Below, in pieces: positions 21,327 through 32,691 of a stretch of DNA of 64,000 nt. Under the pieces are notes generated by a model that was given only the letters and a program-made list of their open reading frames with translations, was not told the origin of the DNA and searched no databases. Within the stretch, counting starts at the first letter, position 1. Every line of letters begins with the position of its first letter. Location of the stretch: NCBI GenBank assembly GCA_016802295.1, contig JAESIW010000109.1, positions 730,426 to 794,425 of the forward strand. Reading direction: 5' to 3'. The stretch comes from Brachionus rotundiformis. Its lineage: Eukaryota > Rotifera > Eurotatoria > Ploima > Brachionidae. A program made the translations under genes and the position numbers.

Positions 21327-21905
21327 TTACTTAAGCCCCATTTGGAGTTTGATAAAATATTTATAATATTTAGTAATTAGCAAAAAGTAACAGTATTTAT
21401 CTATTTTTGCTTTGAAAATTTCGCTTGATTGAGCCTCTACTACATCTTCTCTCTGCATATTACAATTGTTGAGTGCCTGATTTGTGAAGAAGTTTAAATT
21501 TTGTATGGATGACCTCTTGTACATCTGCTTAAGAAGGTGAATGAAAATTGGCAACTGATATGATCAATGTTTTTTAAAGTCTTTCTTCATTGTTAAGATT
21601 CTTTAAACCAACAATAGCTCCCCGCTGCACATCCTCTAAAATTTTTCTATCTTTCTGTAGATATGGCGATCATACTGGAATAGCATACTCTAAATGAGGC
21701 CTATCAAGACTTGTATAAAGTAACTTAAAAACCATTTGGAACTCAAACTTGATACCATGAAGAATTTGACCTAATAATCTGTTACCTTTCGAAGCTGTTG
21801 AACAAACTTGCGAATGTCATTTCAGATCTTTTTGGATCCAGATTCCTAAATCTTTCTGAATCCGGGATCTTGAAACAAGATGGACTTTATCATTCGCAAA
21901 AATAA
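21327..21905 (-). pseudogene. CR1/L2-like LINE, C-terminal end of ORF2
   Basis: Minus-strand frames with a few stops read DLGIWIQKDLK, CSTASKGNRLLGQILHGIKF, LLYTSLDRPHLEYAIPV, SPYLQKDRKILEDVQRGAIV and, after a gap, DVVEAQSSEIFKAKIDKY. These match the thumb/C-terminal block of CR1-type ORF2 (LYTSLVRPHLEYA.PVWSPY...lE.VQR). Several stops and shifts make it non-functional. It is a separate remnant from the Jockey-like piece beside it. Confidence 0.7.
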
Positions 21906-22373
21906 AAATTTTAACTTTAAAACTTTTGTTCTAAATGTCAAAAACTTTTCTGTAAAGTTGTAGGATTTTATATTTCAAATTTTCATTAAATATTCATTAA
22001 AATCGGATACAAAAATCAGACAATTTGAATTCTACTCAGATTATGTGTATTTTTAAGATTTTGTTTAATTAAACTGGTCTTTGGAAAAACTAGTAAAACC
22101 CTCTAAAATTGGTTTCTAATTGTTAAAATGTTTAAAATTAGTCCTTAATTTAAATAGATTTGATTTATTCCAAATTAAATAAATATTTAAGATAATAAAA
22201 TTTTTTATTGATACATATTTATATATATAAAACAATTGATATATTACTAGCGACCGTAAAATTTAAATTATTTTCATATGCAAAGGCTAAGTATAATAAA
22301 AGAAATATAAATGATGAGATGAAGCGGAACCATAGATAACATAGCGTATCTAATTCTGAGTTATCTTTAACAT
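21906..22373. other. AT-rich intergenic
   Basis: No feature recognised. Confidence 0.4.
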
Positions 22374-22607
22374 TCAATACATAAACGGTTGGTTTTGTAA
22401 AAACATAAGCTGCTTGCCGCTGACTTGTTTACTTTCCACTTTATGGCAAAGTAAATATTGATCTATTTTGCGGTAGAAAATGTCATTTTGAATAGAATAG
22501 ATAAGAATTTTTACTCTATGGTGTAAAAATTCATTTTCGACTAATTTCATTTCACTCTGACTTGAATTCAATTGAGATTTATAATCAACCAAATTAATTA
22601 GTTTCAA
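22374..22607 (-). CDS. Possible terminal exon, family unknown
   Basis: A 77-codon minus frame follows an acceptor-like ...atctaag at 22608. It reads NLVDYKSQLNSSQSEMKLVE, then HHRVKILIYSIQNDIFYRKI and CHKVESKQVSGKQLMFLQNQ, ending at a stop. Amino-acid use is balanced and less Lys/Asn/Phe-dominated than chance frames here, which suggests a real exon or a once-coding remnant. The phase is compatible with joining the island at 23226-23340 if that exon ends before its GTGATA. No homology recognised. Confidence 0.28.
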   Translation of the reverse strand: MKLINLVDYKSQLNSSQSEMKLVENEFLHHRVKILIYSIQNDIFYRKIDQYLLCHKVESKQVSGKQLMFLQNQPFMY

Positions 22608-23225
22608 CTTAGATCAAGATTAGGACTCGCAGCTTGATCACGAATTCTAATGATAGAATTCATTTGGCGATTGTTTTTATTCTAAACTTGAGACTATTAG
22701 ATTTATAATGATTAATTTTATACCTTTTATTTTAGCATTGCAGGCGTTTAAGAATAGAAATTAAATTATTTTTCTCGTCCAGACTGGACCCTTGCTATGA
22801 ATTAATTGTTTAAAAAAGCTCTTTAGAATTGGTCAAATTTAAGATAAGCTTTTATTTATTATCTTTTGTTTTAACTAGTTCTAAATGTTCTAATTCTAAC
22901 ACTTTTTTGGTCTAAAACAAAGATTTTCCAAATCCAAAGTTAATGACACAATTGGAAATTACTTAGTGCCTTACTTTTAAATAGATGGATTAATTTTTAG
23001 ATTTCTTTTTAAATTTTAAATTGTAATTTAAATTAATTTATTAAAATATAAAGTCAAAATAAACATTAATTATTTCTAGTCTAGCATGTGAGATTTATCA
23101 TTTGTAATTAATTAGTAATTTATCATCAACCAGCTAAAAAAAAGATAATGTAAATCTCCTATCTTTTTTTCCATCTTTTAATTAGATTTAAATTTTAAAA
23201 TTAAAATGATTTTAATTATTAATTT

Positions 23226-23340
23226 TTATTTATTTATCACCAAGTTTGGGCGGTATTTTTCTAGTTGGAATCTTTGAAAACTTTCGACACTCATTTCTTC
23301 GATTTGCTCCAGTGAGATTGATTGATTTATTTGATCAATG
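23226..23340 (-). CDS. Possible exon, family unknown
   Basis: After an acceptor-like tgttcatttcag the minus strand reads SLEQIEEMSVESFQRFQLEK followed by YRPNLVINK and a stop at 23226-23228. A donor-like GTGATA directly after the Leu codon would allow splicing onward. The surroundings are non-coding. The YRPNLVI string recalls MOSC-domain proteins (FRPNLVI), but that is too short to rely on. Together with 22374-22607 it may mark an unresolved minus-strand gene with small exons. Confidence 0.28.
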
Positions 23341-24356
23341 CTGAAATGAACATTTTTAACAACCCATAATTTAATTCTTAAAACAATATCTAATTAAAAG
23401 ATTTTGTCTCCTAAATTTAACTTTAATTATTTGAATTTAAAAAATTACCAAAAGAAATTAGCAATGACATTCAGTCAAAGTCAAACCATCAATATTTGTG
23501 ATGTTAAATTAATTTTTTATCTATCATTTGAGTTTATTGCTGTTTTATAGTCTTGTAAAGATTTTAAAAATGTAGAATAAATTTAATATTTAGTTATGAT
23601 AATTAAGGCAATTAAAAATGATATTTAATTTTTTTTAACAAGTTAAAATTTTTAGAATTATCTCTAGCTAGGCCAGTTATTAAATAAAGTATGGTCAAAA
23701 ATGTGCCCGAAATGAGTTTAATTGTCATTTTTTTAAATTAAATAATTTTTTTTGCTGATAAAGAATACTTTTATAAACAGATTTCTCAGTTTTATCGGAA
23801 ACAATCTTCAAATAAAATTTAATGAGATATCTATTGAATGTCCAAAAGTGAGATTATAAAAAGAGTACTTTTATGTTGTCAAGTTTTATTCTTTAGACAA
23901 TTTTTGACACTCTTCTAATACCTTTAAATTAGCAGATAAATATAATAGGTTTGTGTGTGCGTATCGAAATTAATTGAAAATATTTTTTAAAAAAAGATAA
24001 CAATCAGTGAATTTGTAATATAATATATATATATACTTATTTTATTATTAGTGTTTTACAACCTAAATAGGGGTCATGTGATACTCTTTTTTATAAGCCT
24101 TAGAGGATTCATTAAATCTAGATGAACAATGTAAGATAAGATAAGATTTATTCAATTATTTGTTTCAATTGAATCCCTAAATCCGGATAAGAGATTTTAA
24201 AATTTAGCTTTAACACTGACATTTTAGTAACAAAATAACGAAAAAAAACTTTTTAAAATATCATTTAATTTGGACCAAATTTAAATTAATTTTAATTTAA
24301 TTTCAATTTTTAGATTGTATAATTAGAGAGTTTCGAATATGTTTATGTAAATTAAG
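23341..24356. other. AT-rich upstream region of the multi-pass membrane protein gene
   Basis: No coding pattern. Contains a short TA run near 24022-24036. Promoter not identifiable. Confidence 0.4.
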
Positions 24357-26297
24357 ATGTGTTCTAGAGTTTTTAAATCAAAAAAGTGCTGCATATCGAT
24401 ATGGTCAAGCTGGTATTCCATTTTGGTGGTGGTGATACATGTTTTCCTGTTACGTGATAGAATTTCAGCTATTCTGAATCTAAAACAGAGAATGGAAGCA
24501 GCAAGTGGGTACCAAGAGCGAGGACAAGATCTGAACAGTTCAACAATGGCCGATTTTCTTGGTCTTTCAGTCCTGGCATCCGACCCAAGTCAAGAGTTCA
24601 TTATCCGAGTTAGCTTCACTTGTTTTTCTATATTTTTTCTACTTGTATTCTTTTTGGCTTCTAACAAAAAAATTGGTAACTTTGCCAATGACGGCGTCAA
24701 GCTAGGTCGAGACTTTTTTGGTGAAAGATTACAGCACCATCACAAACATTCAGATTCAAAGCAGAATATAGACTATCCGGACTCAATATCAAGCATAGAA
24801 CCAATAAAAAACCAACTCTCTATCATTGCATATTGCGACAGACTTGTTTTGCTCCTTTGGCGCCACTTTTTGCCAATAAACTCAACTCTACATCTCTTAT
24901 CAGTCATTTGCCTGCTTATTCAGGATTTGATTTATCACCAGAATGCCTTGGTTATCAATGAAATAAATTATTTGCTAAACACATCATGCCATAGCCAAAA
25001 TTTAACCCAGTGTTTGCTGGACATTTTAATCAACTTCAGAAGTGAGAACAATGCCCAAGTTCTGTTCGAAAACTCATTCCTTTTTCAAAAATTGACCAAA
25101 TACAAACTGGAATTTGTCAGCATTAGCTTGGCCTACTTGAGCATCAGCATCCGATACGGGTCTGTTTTTTGGTATACCAACAAAACACTAGCCTATGCCA
25201 TATCCTCAATTGGTCTTTTCAACATGGTAGAACAGCTTTTTCAGTTATACATATTTTTGTACATATCAAAAGAAAATATGCTCAGTACTCTATTCGAATA
25301 TGTCCAAAGACAGCTGAGAATAACAATGGTTGACTACGGATCGACCACCTATCAAACCCTATTTATCAATGACCAGTTCAAACTCTCTGTTTTATATTCA
25401 TTTTTAAGCTTGTCTATCATAACTAGTTTAATTCCAATTTATTCATTTAGTTACTTGAAATATAAGGAAAGATTTTTGGTAGAAGAGAATCTATTTGTGA
25501 GGACTAGTTTGGAAGATAGTTTGGACAAAAAATTGGCCACAACTGAAGCAGTGAAAAAATTGGAAAAAGAAAAAGCTTTGGATACAGAACTTTTAGATGC
25601 GGCGGAGCTAGAGGCCGTCTGTCAAAAGAGCAGCTGCTTCAACTATTGTCCTCATTTGATAGCCACTTTACAATTGGTTGTTATCTGTGCTCTTAAATTA
25701 CCATTTTCTTATGATTTGATAATATACTTTAATATATATAAAGACCATGTGCTAATGATATCTATTATAAATGAGATATTGCATACCATTATCTTGCTTT
25801 TTATATGGTTGATTCTGACCCTTAAGACTGAATGGGAAATGCATTTGCGCACATCGTTTTCCATCTGCCACTGGACATATCATTTGAAGCTTAGTGAAAA
25901 AATCAAGGAAAAAGATTGTGTCAAAACAGTGTCGGAAAAAGTTGACAGTGAGAGCGATTTTTTCAATTCAGAGACTTTGTATAGAAATGAGATAAGAAAA
26001 TCAAGCCGCAATTTGCTCCAGCACAATCGAAATTCAGCCAGTGTGGTACCAGCCTACGTTCGTCCGGAGAATAGACTGAACCGCATGTCCCAGCCTACTT
26101 ATCTGGGCTCATCCACTCCGACAAGCCGATTTAATATTCCACAACACAATGTGAACTCAAATGTTGAGATTCCCATTCTAAAATCTCCCAGTTTTACCAA
26201 AAAAAGCTTAAATCAAAATGTACCATCAAGTGCATATAACCAAAGTGTACTTTATCTCAAACGGCCACCAGCCAGTGAATATGAGAGCAGAGTGTAA
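24357..26297 (+). CDS. Multi-pass membrane protein, possibly Tincar-like
   Basis: Single-exon ORF of 646 residues from the ATG at 24357. About eight hydrophobic segments: residues 12-31 (after CCISIWSSWYS), 83-101, 175-195, 250-270, 275-300, 345-367, 430-450 and 462-486. A 145-residue cytosolic-looking tail follows, rich in Ser/Asn/Pro/Arg. A charged loop (about 375-415) contains the LEKEKALDTELLDAAELEAV helix. The start IWSSWYSIL, FWYTNKTLAYAISS and the final SICHWTYHLKLSEK after the last helix recall insect Tincar, an eight-pass protein of muscle and eye development, but I match this from memory only. The alternative is an unassigned membrane family. Codon use and GC are clearly above the flanks. 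The gene looks intact. Confidence 0.75.
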   Translation: MCSRVFKSKKCCISIWSSWYSILVVVIHVFLLRDRISAILNLKQRMEAASGYQERGQDLNSSTMADFLGLSVLASDPSQEFIIRVSFTCFSIFFLLVFFLASNKKIGNFANDGVKLGRDFFGERLQHHHKHSDSKQNIDYPDSISSIEPIKNQLSIIAYCDRLVLLLWRHFLPINSTLHLLSVICLLIQDLIYHQNALVINEINYLLNTSCHSQNLTQCLLDILINFRSENNAQVLFENSFLFQKLTKYKLEFVSISLAYLSISIRYGSVFWYTNKTLAYAISSIGLFNMVEQLFQLYIFLYISKENMLSTLFEYVQRQLRITMVDYGSTTYQTLFINDQFKLSVLYSFLSLSIITSLIPIYSFSYLKYKERFLVEENLFVRTSLEDSLDKKLATTEAVKKLEKEKALDTELLDAAELEAVCQKSSCFNYCPHLIATLQLVVICALKLPFSYDLIIYFNIYKDHVLMISIINEILHTIILLFIWLILTLKTEWEMHLRTSFSICHWTYHLKLSEKIKEKDCVKTVSEKVDSESDFFNSETLYRNEIRKSSRNLLQHNRNSASVVPAYVRPENRLNRMSQPTYLGSSTPTSRFNIPQHNVNSNVEIPILKSPSFTKKSLNQNVPSSAYNQSVLYLKRPPASEYESRV

Positions 26298-26443
26298 ATG
26301 TTTAACTTGTTTATTTTGTATTAGATAATATCTTTTTTTATAAGTGTTGGTTTCTTGTTTTTTTTATAATTCTTATTTGATATTTTTTTACTATAAATTT
26401 ACAAAATAATTTTTTTTCTATACATTTAACCTCCATTTAAATT

Positions 26444-26449
26444 AATAAA
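26444..26449 (+). terminator. Poly-A signal AATAAA
   Basis: First canonical AATAAA after the stop of the multi-pass membrane protein, about 150 nt downstream. Confidence 0.45.
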
Positions 26450-29060
26450 TTATATCAACCATAAATTGGTCCAATTGCTTTAAGATTTATCATATTCATT
26501 TATAATTTTATTAATTTAGTTTTTTAGGCTTTTTCTAAAATCAGTGGTAAGTCAAATCACATTTTTATTTTTAAAAATATTGTTTTATAAAAAAAATATA
26601 TCTTGTGTTAAAAACTAGTTGCCTTTCAAATATAAAATTATTTAACTAACTTAATTTTAATTAATTTTTTTATTTGTTTTTTTAATCCGTGATTTGTATT
26701 TTTTTCTTAAATTAATTGTTGCCTTTGGAATCCTTCAAATATCTTCCAATTTTACCAGTAGATAAGTTTTTTAGCGATTTTAAAATAAATAATTTATAGA
26801 ATCAAAAAAGTTTTTATTAAAAATTAAGTTACATTGTTGTAAGTTTTTTTTCGGCATTAAGTTTTGGTAATATTTAGTACCTTTTGATTCAGTCATCAAT
26901 CCATCGATTAATAATCAATTTGCCATTGATTCTTTCATACTTTATTTAAACAAATAGAAAACTTTGGCACTAAAGAACAGCAAAAAGTTTAAAAAACAAT
27001 TAATTAATTTTTATACTAAGGCTCTGTCGATGAAAAATGTTTTTATCACAGATAGGCCATTATTCGTCTACGACAATTGATACAATATTCACCATGTTTC
27101 ATTGAAAAATGTTTAAGCTTTATCAGTTCTTTCATGTTAAGTTTCACAACACTTTGTTCCTTCTACCAAAATTTTTCTCAAAATTCCCTTTTTTAATGGG
27201 AATTATATATTTATTAATTATTTTTTTATTTAAACTTGATGAGCACAATAAATGCAAGGATTTAAAAAACCTTGGCAATTTTTTGCCTAGAAGGTCTACC
27301 AAAAAATATTCATAGTTTAATATTGTTAGCGAGTGATGGTTGCCACTCGTTGTCCTCCTCTTTGGGACTTTGAATACTAAAAATGTTGTCAAGCAGAAAG
27401 GATATAAATATGTGATATAATCTTTTAGAATAAAGCCAAAATTATTTTTTTTAATTTCTATGTAATTAGTAAAAAGTTGGAAAAATAATATCTCAAGTTG
27501 TTATAGGCACTTTTTTAAAAACAAGGTGGTAATTTCAAATTCCTTTTATTTTTTAGTTTTTTTTATTAGATTTTAAAGTAGAATTAAATAATTATTTTTA
27601 AACAAAAAATTGCTTTTTTTGTTATACAAACATAGTAGAAAATATTTTTATTTTTAGGCATTTTTAAAAACAATATCCAAAAAACCTGGTAACATTGTTC
27701 ATAAGATATCGAAAAAAATTTAATTATTATTTTAGAGTCCAAAAGTTAAATAATTTAATAAAATAATCATTTGTATCAATAATATATTTTTAATGTGTTA
27801 ATAAATAATTTATTTAAAAAATAATTGATAAAATTGATTTTAAAATTTATGTACCTTTGAATATGAAGCCAAATGCATTTCCTGAATCAAACTAAATTTT
27901 GAAAAATAAAAAAATCGTTTAAAATTAGATCAGTCTAAAGATCTATTTTATAAATTCATATTTTCCCAAACGTAGGTAGTAAACAACTTCATATGTTTAT
28001 TGCCCAACTTATCTATCTAAATCTAAAATCCACAACTCGAGTAGTTGCTTTAAATCCACCCAAATAAATCAAATGTCTATTGCCTAGAACAACTTCAAAG
28101 TCAACATCACCATTCTTGAACACATCACTTTTGTGGCAAGCGCTCATTTAGACAGACTTTAATTACACAACAACCAACACGCCCTTTAATTTAGAAACAA
28201 GTTAAAATTTCTAATCAAGCTCACATTTACCAAGCTCTTATTACTTGTTTGATTCTAACACACCTTCATTTCATTCCACAGTCATTTACTCAGCTCATGA
28301 TCTTGTTAGAATAATTGCAAGTATCCACTGCAAATAATGTCTCCGAATTTCATATAAATTCAATTCTTATATATACATAAAATAAATATAGTCTATTAGA
28401 TAATAGTTTGAGAATTGATAATTTTTTTTATCAAGTCAAAATTTTAAGCACTATTTGATAATGCTAGCCAAGTTTTAATAAGATTAAGCTAAAAAGAGTT
28501 TTCATTTAGTTTTTTTAAAAAGATTATGTTGATCTGTGTGAATGTTTGGGTGTAAAGTTAGGTATCAAAGTATAGTTTGTATCATCAATTGAGCGAATGA
28601 TTTTAATTTTTAAGCAATAAATAACACGTTTGGTAACCATCTACAATCTCGCCAAGCTACTCGAATGAAAGTAAAACATTGCTAATCGATTTAATAAACA
28701 TGGCAATGAATAATTTCTTTTCGGGCATTAATTATGAAAATATTAAATCATCTAGTCGGCAGCTGATTCTAAGCGTCTATCATTCACTTTGGGTGCATGA
28801 TAGACTTATGCATTTGCGTAATTAACTAAATATATGACACAAACTAATTGTAACTCATTCTTTATAAAAATATAAAAAAAAATTCTCTTCCAAATCATTT
28901 CTTAAACTCATGATTTATTCCACCAAAATATTTCATAACCAAAAGGATATAAATATAATGTACAATTTGCCAGTTTAATTTTTATTAAATAAATAAAAAA
29001 AATATTAATTTTTAGTATAGAAAATTTTATTAAAATTAATTTTTAATCAAATAAACCAAA
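26450..29060. other. Intergenic, AT-rich, with a less AT-rich part before the ankyrin gene
   Basis: No convincing gene: frames at 27109-27315 (plus) and 27144-27392 (minus) overlap each other and are biased in composition. The part 28000-28360 is richer in C and A and free of long AT runs, so it may be promoter or 5' UTR of the ankyrin gene. No specific motif is assigned. Confidence 0.4.
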
Positions 29061-29813
29061 ATGAATGGTATGTGCTCTTTGTTTGGTTCAGTTACTCCAG
29101 TGGTAAGCAGTGCCGACATGTCCGAAGACTCGAGCCGAATTACCAAGGTCGCGAGTCATTCGCGCATTGCCAAGAGCACATTTCGCAAGAACAGATCATC
29201 ATCGACTGCGCCAGGCCTCTACTCATACATGACAAGTCCTAAGCAAGTGCTTGAGCGCTACATTTTCGGCTACCATTTCAAGACCAAGCGAACTCTGTCC
29301 GAAGAGGCCGAGTGCGGCGATGAAATTTCAGTCAATACATGGATCAAGGAGGGCTACGACCCGGACGAGTTGGACGCCTATGGCTACACGCCATTGTTGA
29401 ATGCATCAGTTCTTGGACGATTGAATGCCGTCGCAGAACTGATCAAAAATGGTGCCAATGTAAACAAAAAAGGTCCTTTCGGCTTCACGCCTCTTCACGC
29501 TGCTGCCCAAGGTGGACACCGCGAGGTTGTTATTGAGCTCCTACAGAACGGAGCTGAGATAAACGCTCTAAACGATGACCATGATTCGCCCATGCATTTG
29601 GCTCTCAGATCTCACCAAATCGAGATTGTCTACTTGCTGTTGCGAAATGGTGGCTCGTCCAGAATCCAAGGCTTCATGAAAAAGGACTGTGTTCAGTTGG
29701 CCAAGGAATACGGCCTCATGGACTTGGCAAGAACTTTGAAAAACTACAACCCTTCACTTGGCTTGTATGCTCAATCTGCTCCAGACATGAAGCGCCGCAG
29801 CATTTTTGTCTGA
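29061..29813 (+). CDS. Small ankyrin-repeat protein, 250 residues
   Basis: Single-exon ORF with ATG in the context ccaaaATGaat. The N-terminal 60 residues are Ser/Arg-rich and disordered. Five ankyrin units follow: a degenerate one (about 78-104, SEEAECGDEISVNTWIKEGY), then 105-137 (DAYGYTPLLNASVLGRL), 138-170 (GPFGFTPLHAAAQGGHREVV), 171-203 (DSPMHLALRSHQIEIVYLLL) and a degenerate cap (204-229). The two central repeats keep the TPLH and G-x-D/N-V/I-N consensus. Such proteins are protein-binding scaffolds; no catalytic domain or localisation signal is seen, and I cannot name the family. GC and codon use are high for this region, a sign of an expressed conserved gene. Confidence 0.82.
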   Translation: MNGMCSLFGSVTPVVSSADMSEDSSRITKVASHSRIAKSTFRKNRSSSTAPGLYSYMTSPKQVLERYIFGYHFKTKRTLSEEAECGDEISVNTWIKEGYDPDELDAYGYTPLLNASVLGRLNAVAELIKNGANVNKKGPFGFTPLHAAAQGGHREVVIELLQNGAEINALNDDHDSPMHLALRSHQIEIVYLLLRNGGSSRIQGFMKKDCVQLAKEYGLMDLARTLKNYNPSLGLYAQSAPDMKRRSIFV

Positions 29814-31320
29814 TGCTGCCAAATTGAGCGTCAATTAGCCAACTTGATCAATCGAATGCACAACACCAAAGACTTAACTATTCAATTCACATACATCTAA
29901 TTGAGATTAAGATGAGATATGAGAGATAAATATTAATTAGATGTATCTGAGTTTAATAATTTTTTTTTAGTACATTTGTATAAATTAAAGATCTGTCTAA
30001 AATATTAAATATAAAAGTATTTTTTTTATCTATTTCGATTCGAACAGATCTCTAGTTTATGGTTCAATTTAGGCTATTTGTCTCAAATGCTTAAATTTTA
30101 AACAAGACAAGAACAAATCGGTTTAGTCATTTGCTTTTTGTCAAGTTTTGAATGTTCCACAAGCATTTGGGTCTTGTAAAGTTTTTTCTTTAGTTTTTTT
30201 TTTAAATAAAATTTTAAAAAAATGCATTTTTTAATCTGGTTTGATCATTTATTTAGTTGGTGGTTTATTGGACTTTAATCCAAAGACAGCTAAAATTGTA
30301 TTCACGCTTCAAACAAGTGGTACAGGAGTAAAACTTTTTTAATTTGGTTATGTAAGATCTTTTTGGGAAAAAATACAAAAAATCAAGTCACGTTGTTTGG
30401 GAAGATAATTTTATTTTTGTTAAATGCGTAAATTTGCCTAAGATGAGGCTTAGCCGCATTTCAAAAAATTTAATATATATTTAGCTTTTTTTAATTAGAA
30501 AAAATCTAAAATTAATTAAGCTTGCATAATTATTTATAATCTAGGAAAAAATATTTACACTCGGCGTGCAAAGGGATTTTTTGCTAGAATTTAAGTATAT
30601 GAGAATTAAATCGATTCTTGGTTTAATTTTAACTTAAAGAATTTAGCTCAAAACATTATCTATAAAATAAATAATTAAATTAAGCAATTGCCAAAATGAA
30701 AATGAACCAATTATTTTTAAAAGTAATAATGTATGAGTAAAAAATCTATATATTATTCGAAAAAAATTAAAAAAAAATTAAATCAGTGATAAATTTTTTT
30801 TTAAATCAAAATTTTAATATTTATCAATTTTAAAAATTAAATAGATAATTAAACCTTACTTATTAAATATATGAAAAAAAATAAAAAAATTTACATATAA
30901 CAAATTTTATGTTTTTTGAATATTTTTAAAATTGAATAATGGGAAGATAATGGCCGGAAAGAGACACTATCAGAAGGTGGTTGCTGTAAAAATGAAATGA
31001 AAATTAAATATAACCTAATTATAAGATAATTAATTTTAAACTTTGAATAGCCATTTACTTGTCACTTGTTAGACTTTAAAAATTGAACATAAATATCATT
31101 TTTACAATTTAAAATCGAAATTCGAATGAATCAAATTTATAGCTTTTGGATCAAAAAAATAAACGAACCAAACCACATTATATTAAAGCTTATAAAACGA
31201 ATACAATTCAAATTTGATTGTTTTCTAAACAAATAAAAAAAATATTACAAAAGAAATAAAAATAATAAAGTCTTTTAAAAAATAAATAGAATAAATCTAG
31301 AATTTGACTTACCAAGAAAG
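29814..31320. other. AT-rich intergenic
   Basis: Includes the 3' UTR of the ankyrin gene. Poly-A/T-rich, with no gene seen. Confidence 0.4.
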
Positions 31321-31321
31321 T

Positions 31322-31531
31322 GAATCGGCATCGAAAGAGCGGTGGTAAAATAATAATAGATGCAATTGTTGGATCTTAGCTTTGGTATTGGTATAACAGC
31401 CAGTGAATTTTAGTCAAATCTTATTACAATTAAAATTAAAAGATTAAAAAAACTTAATTTATAAATTAAGTTTTTATAAAATTAATCAACAAATCAAAAT
31501 GCAATCATTGACCTTGCCAGTCTTGGTATTT
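31322..31531 (+). repeat. Inverted copy of the promoter, 5' UTR and start of the repetitive secreted protein
   Basis: These 210 bp match the reverse complement of 32560-32760 (201 bp), from AAGAGCGGTGGTAAAATAAT through the TATA region and 5' UTR to the ATGCAATCATTGA start. Differences are scattered substitutions plus a ~9-bp insertion in the 5' UTR. The TATA element reads TATAACAG (31392-31399) instead of TATAAAAG. The two arms face each other and enclose the functional gene. Confidence 0.88.
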
Positions 31532-31600
31532 TATCCTTATTCATTTTTTAGGCAAATCGTTATAATTAGTAGATCCTTTTTGTTATATTATTTATTTTAA
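31499..31600 (+). pseudogene. Broken start of a second copy of the repetitive secreted protein
   Basis: The frame opens MQSLTLPVLVF, as in the functional gene (MQSLSLSVLVF), then diverges into PYSFFRQIVIIS and stops after 33 codons. The signal-peptide core and all YSAPAPV repeats are gone. Homology ends at about 31531. With a mutated TATA box it is probably silent. Confidence 0.75.
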
Positions 31601-32160
31601 GGGCTTAAAAAATTACCATCAAAAATTCCATATGGCTAACAAAAAATATTATAACCGATATATTATAAAAGATGATTATAAATGAAATATTATCTACCAT
31701 TAAATTATTAAAAATTCAAATCATCATTGAATTCATTAAATTATTAATAAATATTTTCAAAAATTTCTTTCAAATATGCTTTAATAATAATTTCTTTTTA
31801 AGTTAAATTAGTCAGTCTTTTTTTAATATGGATAACACTTTTTAAATATTCCAAATGTTTAGGTTAAAAAGCTTTGCTCATTTTTATACCTAATGATTTT
31901 GTTCAAAAATTAATATACTTTAATTTACAAACTTTTTAAGGAGACTATTTAGTATTAACAAAAATATATGATATAGAGCAAACATTAAAATTTAAAATTC
32001 AAATAAAAAAAAATATTTAACTACAGCATTGAATTTATTTGTAAATTATGATTAAAATTTTTTTTTTATAAAATATTGAATAAATTAATTAAAAAATGGA
32101 ATCTCATTTATAAAATTTACACTGAGATTAGATAATTGCAATTCAATTAAAAATTAAAAG
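31601..32160. other. AT-rich spacer between the arms
   Basis: Lies 3' of the secreted-protein gene. Nothing recognised beyond its 3' UTR. Confidence 0.4.
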
Positions 32161-32166
32161 ATTAAA

Positions 32167-32592
32167 TTAATAGCCTCCAGATGATTGCATAACTGGAGCT
32201 GGAGCTTGTACTGGAGCGCTGTATGATTCTTGTTCTTGTTGGACTGGAGCTGGAGCGCTGTAAGATTGTTCTTGTTGGACTGGAGCTGGAGCGCTGTAAG
32301 ATTGTTCTTGTTGGACTGGAGCTGGAGCGCTGTATGATTGTTCTTGTTGGACTGGAGCTGGAGCGCTGTATGATTCTTGTTCTTGTTGGACTGGAGCTGG
32401 AGCGCTGTAAGATTGTTCTTGTTGGACTGGAGCTGGAGCGCTGTAAGATTGTTCTTGTTGGACTGGAGCTGGAGCGCTGTATGATTCTTGTTCTTGTTGG
32501 ACTGGAGCTGGAGCGCTGTATCCTCCATAAGGTGAAGCCATTGCTGTAGCAATTAAGGCAAATACCAAGACTGACAAGCTCAATGATTGCAT
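32167..32592 (-). CDS. Secreted repetitive structural protein (YSAPAPVQQEQ repeats)
   Basis: A 141-residue ORF with ATG at 32592-32590. Residues 1-19 form a signal peptide (MQSLSLSVLVFALIATAMAS, cleavage near Ala-Ser). The rest is eight copies of YSAPAPVQQEQ followed by S or ES, so units are 12 or 13 residues (36 or 39 bp), then a variant YSAPVQAPAPVMQSSGGY end. Tyr, Pro, Gln and Glu dominate; there is no Cys. Tyr/Pro/Ala repeats of this kind occur in cuticle, eggshell and adhesive proteins, where Gln and Tyr can be cross-linked; which one applies is unknown. A TATA box sits about 92 nt upstream of the ATG. Antisense frames through the array are side effects of the repeat. Confidence 0.88.
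   Translation of the reverse strand: MQSLSLSVLVFALIATAMASPYGGYSAPAPVQQEQESYSAPAPVQQEQSYSAPAPVQQEQSYSAPAPVQQEQESYSAPAPVQQEQSYSAPAPVQQEQSYSAPAPVQQEQSYSAPAPVQQEQESYSAPVQAPAPVMQSSGGY
32195..32535 (-). repeat. Coding minisatellite, 36/39-bp units
   Basis: Eight near-identical units. The 39-bp form has one extra Glu codon. In translation order the long form is units 1, 4 and 8. Units differ at very few bases, implying recent expansion or homogenisation. Confidence 0.85.
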
Positions 32593-32683
32593 TCTGATTT
32601 ATTGATTGATTTTATAAAAACTTAATTTATAAATTTTAATCTTTTAATTTTAATTGTAATAAAATTTGACTAAAATTCACTGG

Positions 32684-32691
32684 CTTTTATA
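32684..32691 (-). promoter_or_regulatory. TATA box TATAAAAG
   Basis: TATAAAAGCC on the minus strand, about 92 nt before the ATG. It would place the start of transcription near 32655-32660 and a short 5' UTR. The duplicated arm carries TATAACAG at the same place. Confidence 0.7.

Noticed and set aside
22643..22662. Short palindrome GAATTCTAATGATAGAATTC
   Set aside because: Eight-base arms in AT-rich DNA with no context; expected occasionally by chance.
27109..27392. Overlapping plus and minus short frames
   Set aside because: Hydrophobic AT-driven composition, no homology, mutually overlapping.
32195..32535. CRISPR-like regular repeats
   Set aside because: Repeats are contiguous and coding, with no spacers, in a eukaryotic genome.
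32154..32592. Overlapping frames through the YSAPAPV array, including a 108-codon antisense frame
   Set aside because: They arise because the 36/39-bp repeat has no stop in several frames; only the frame with a signal peptide is credible.
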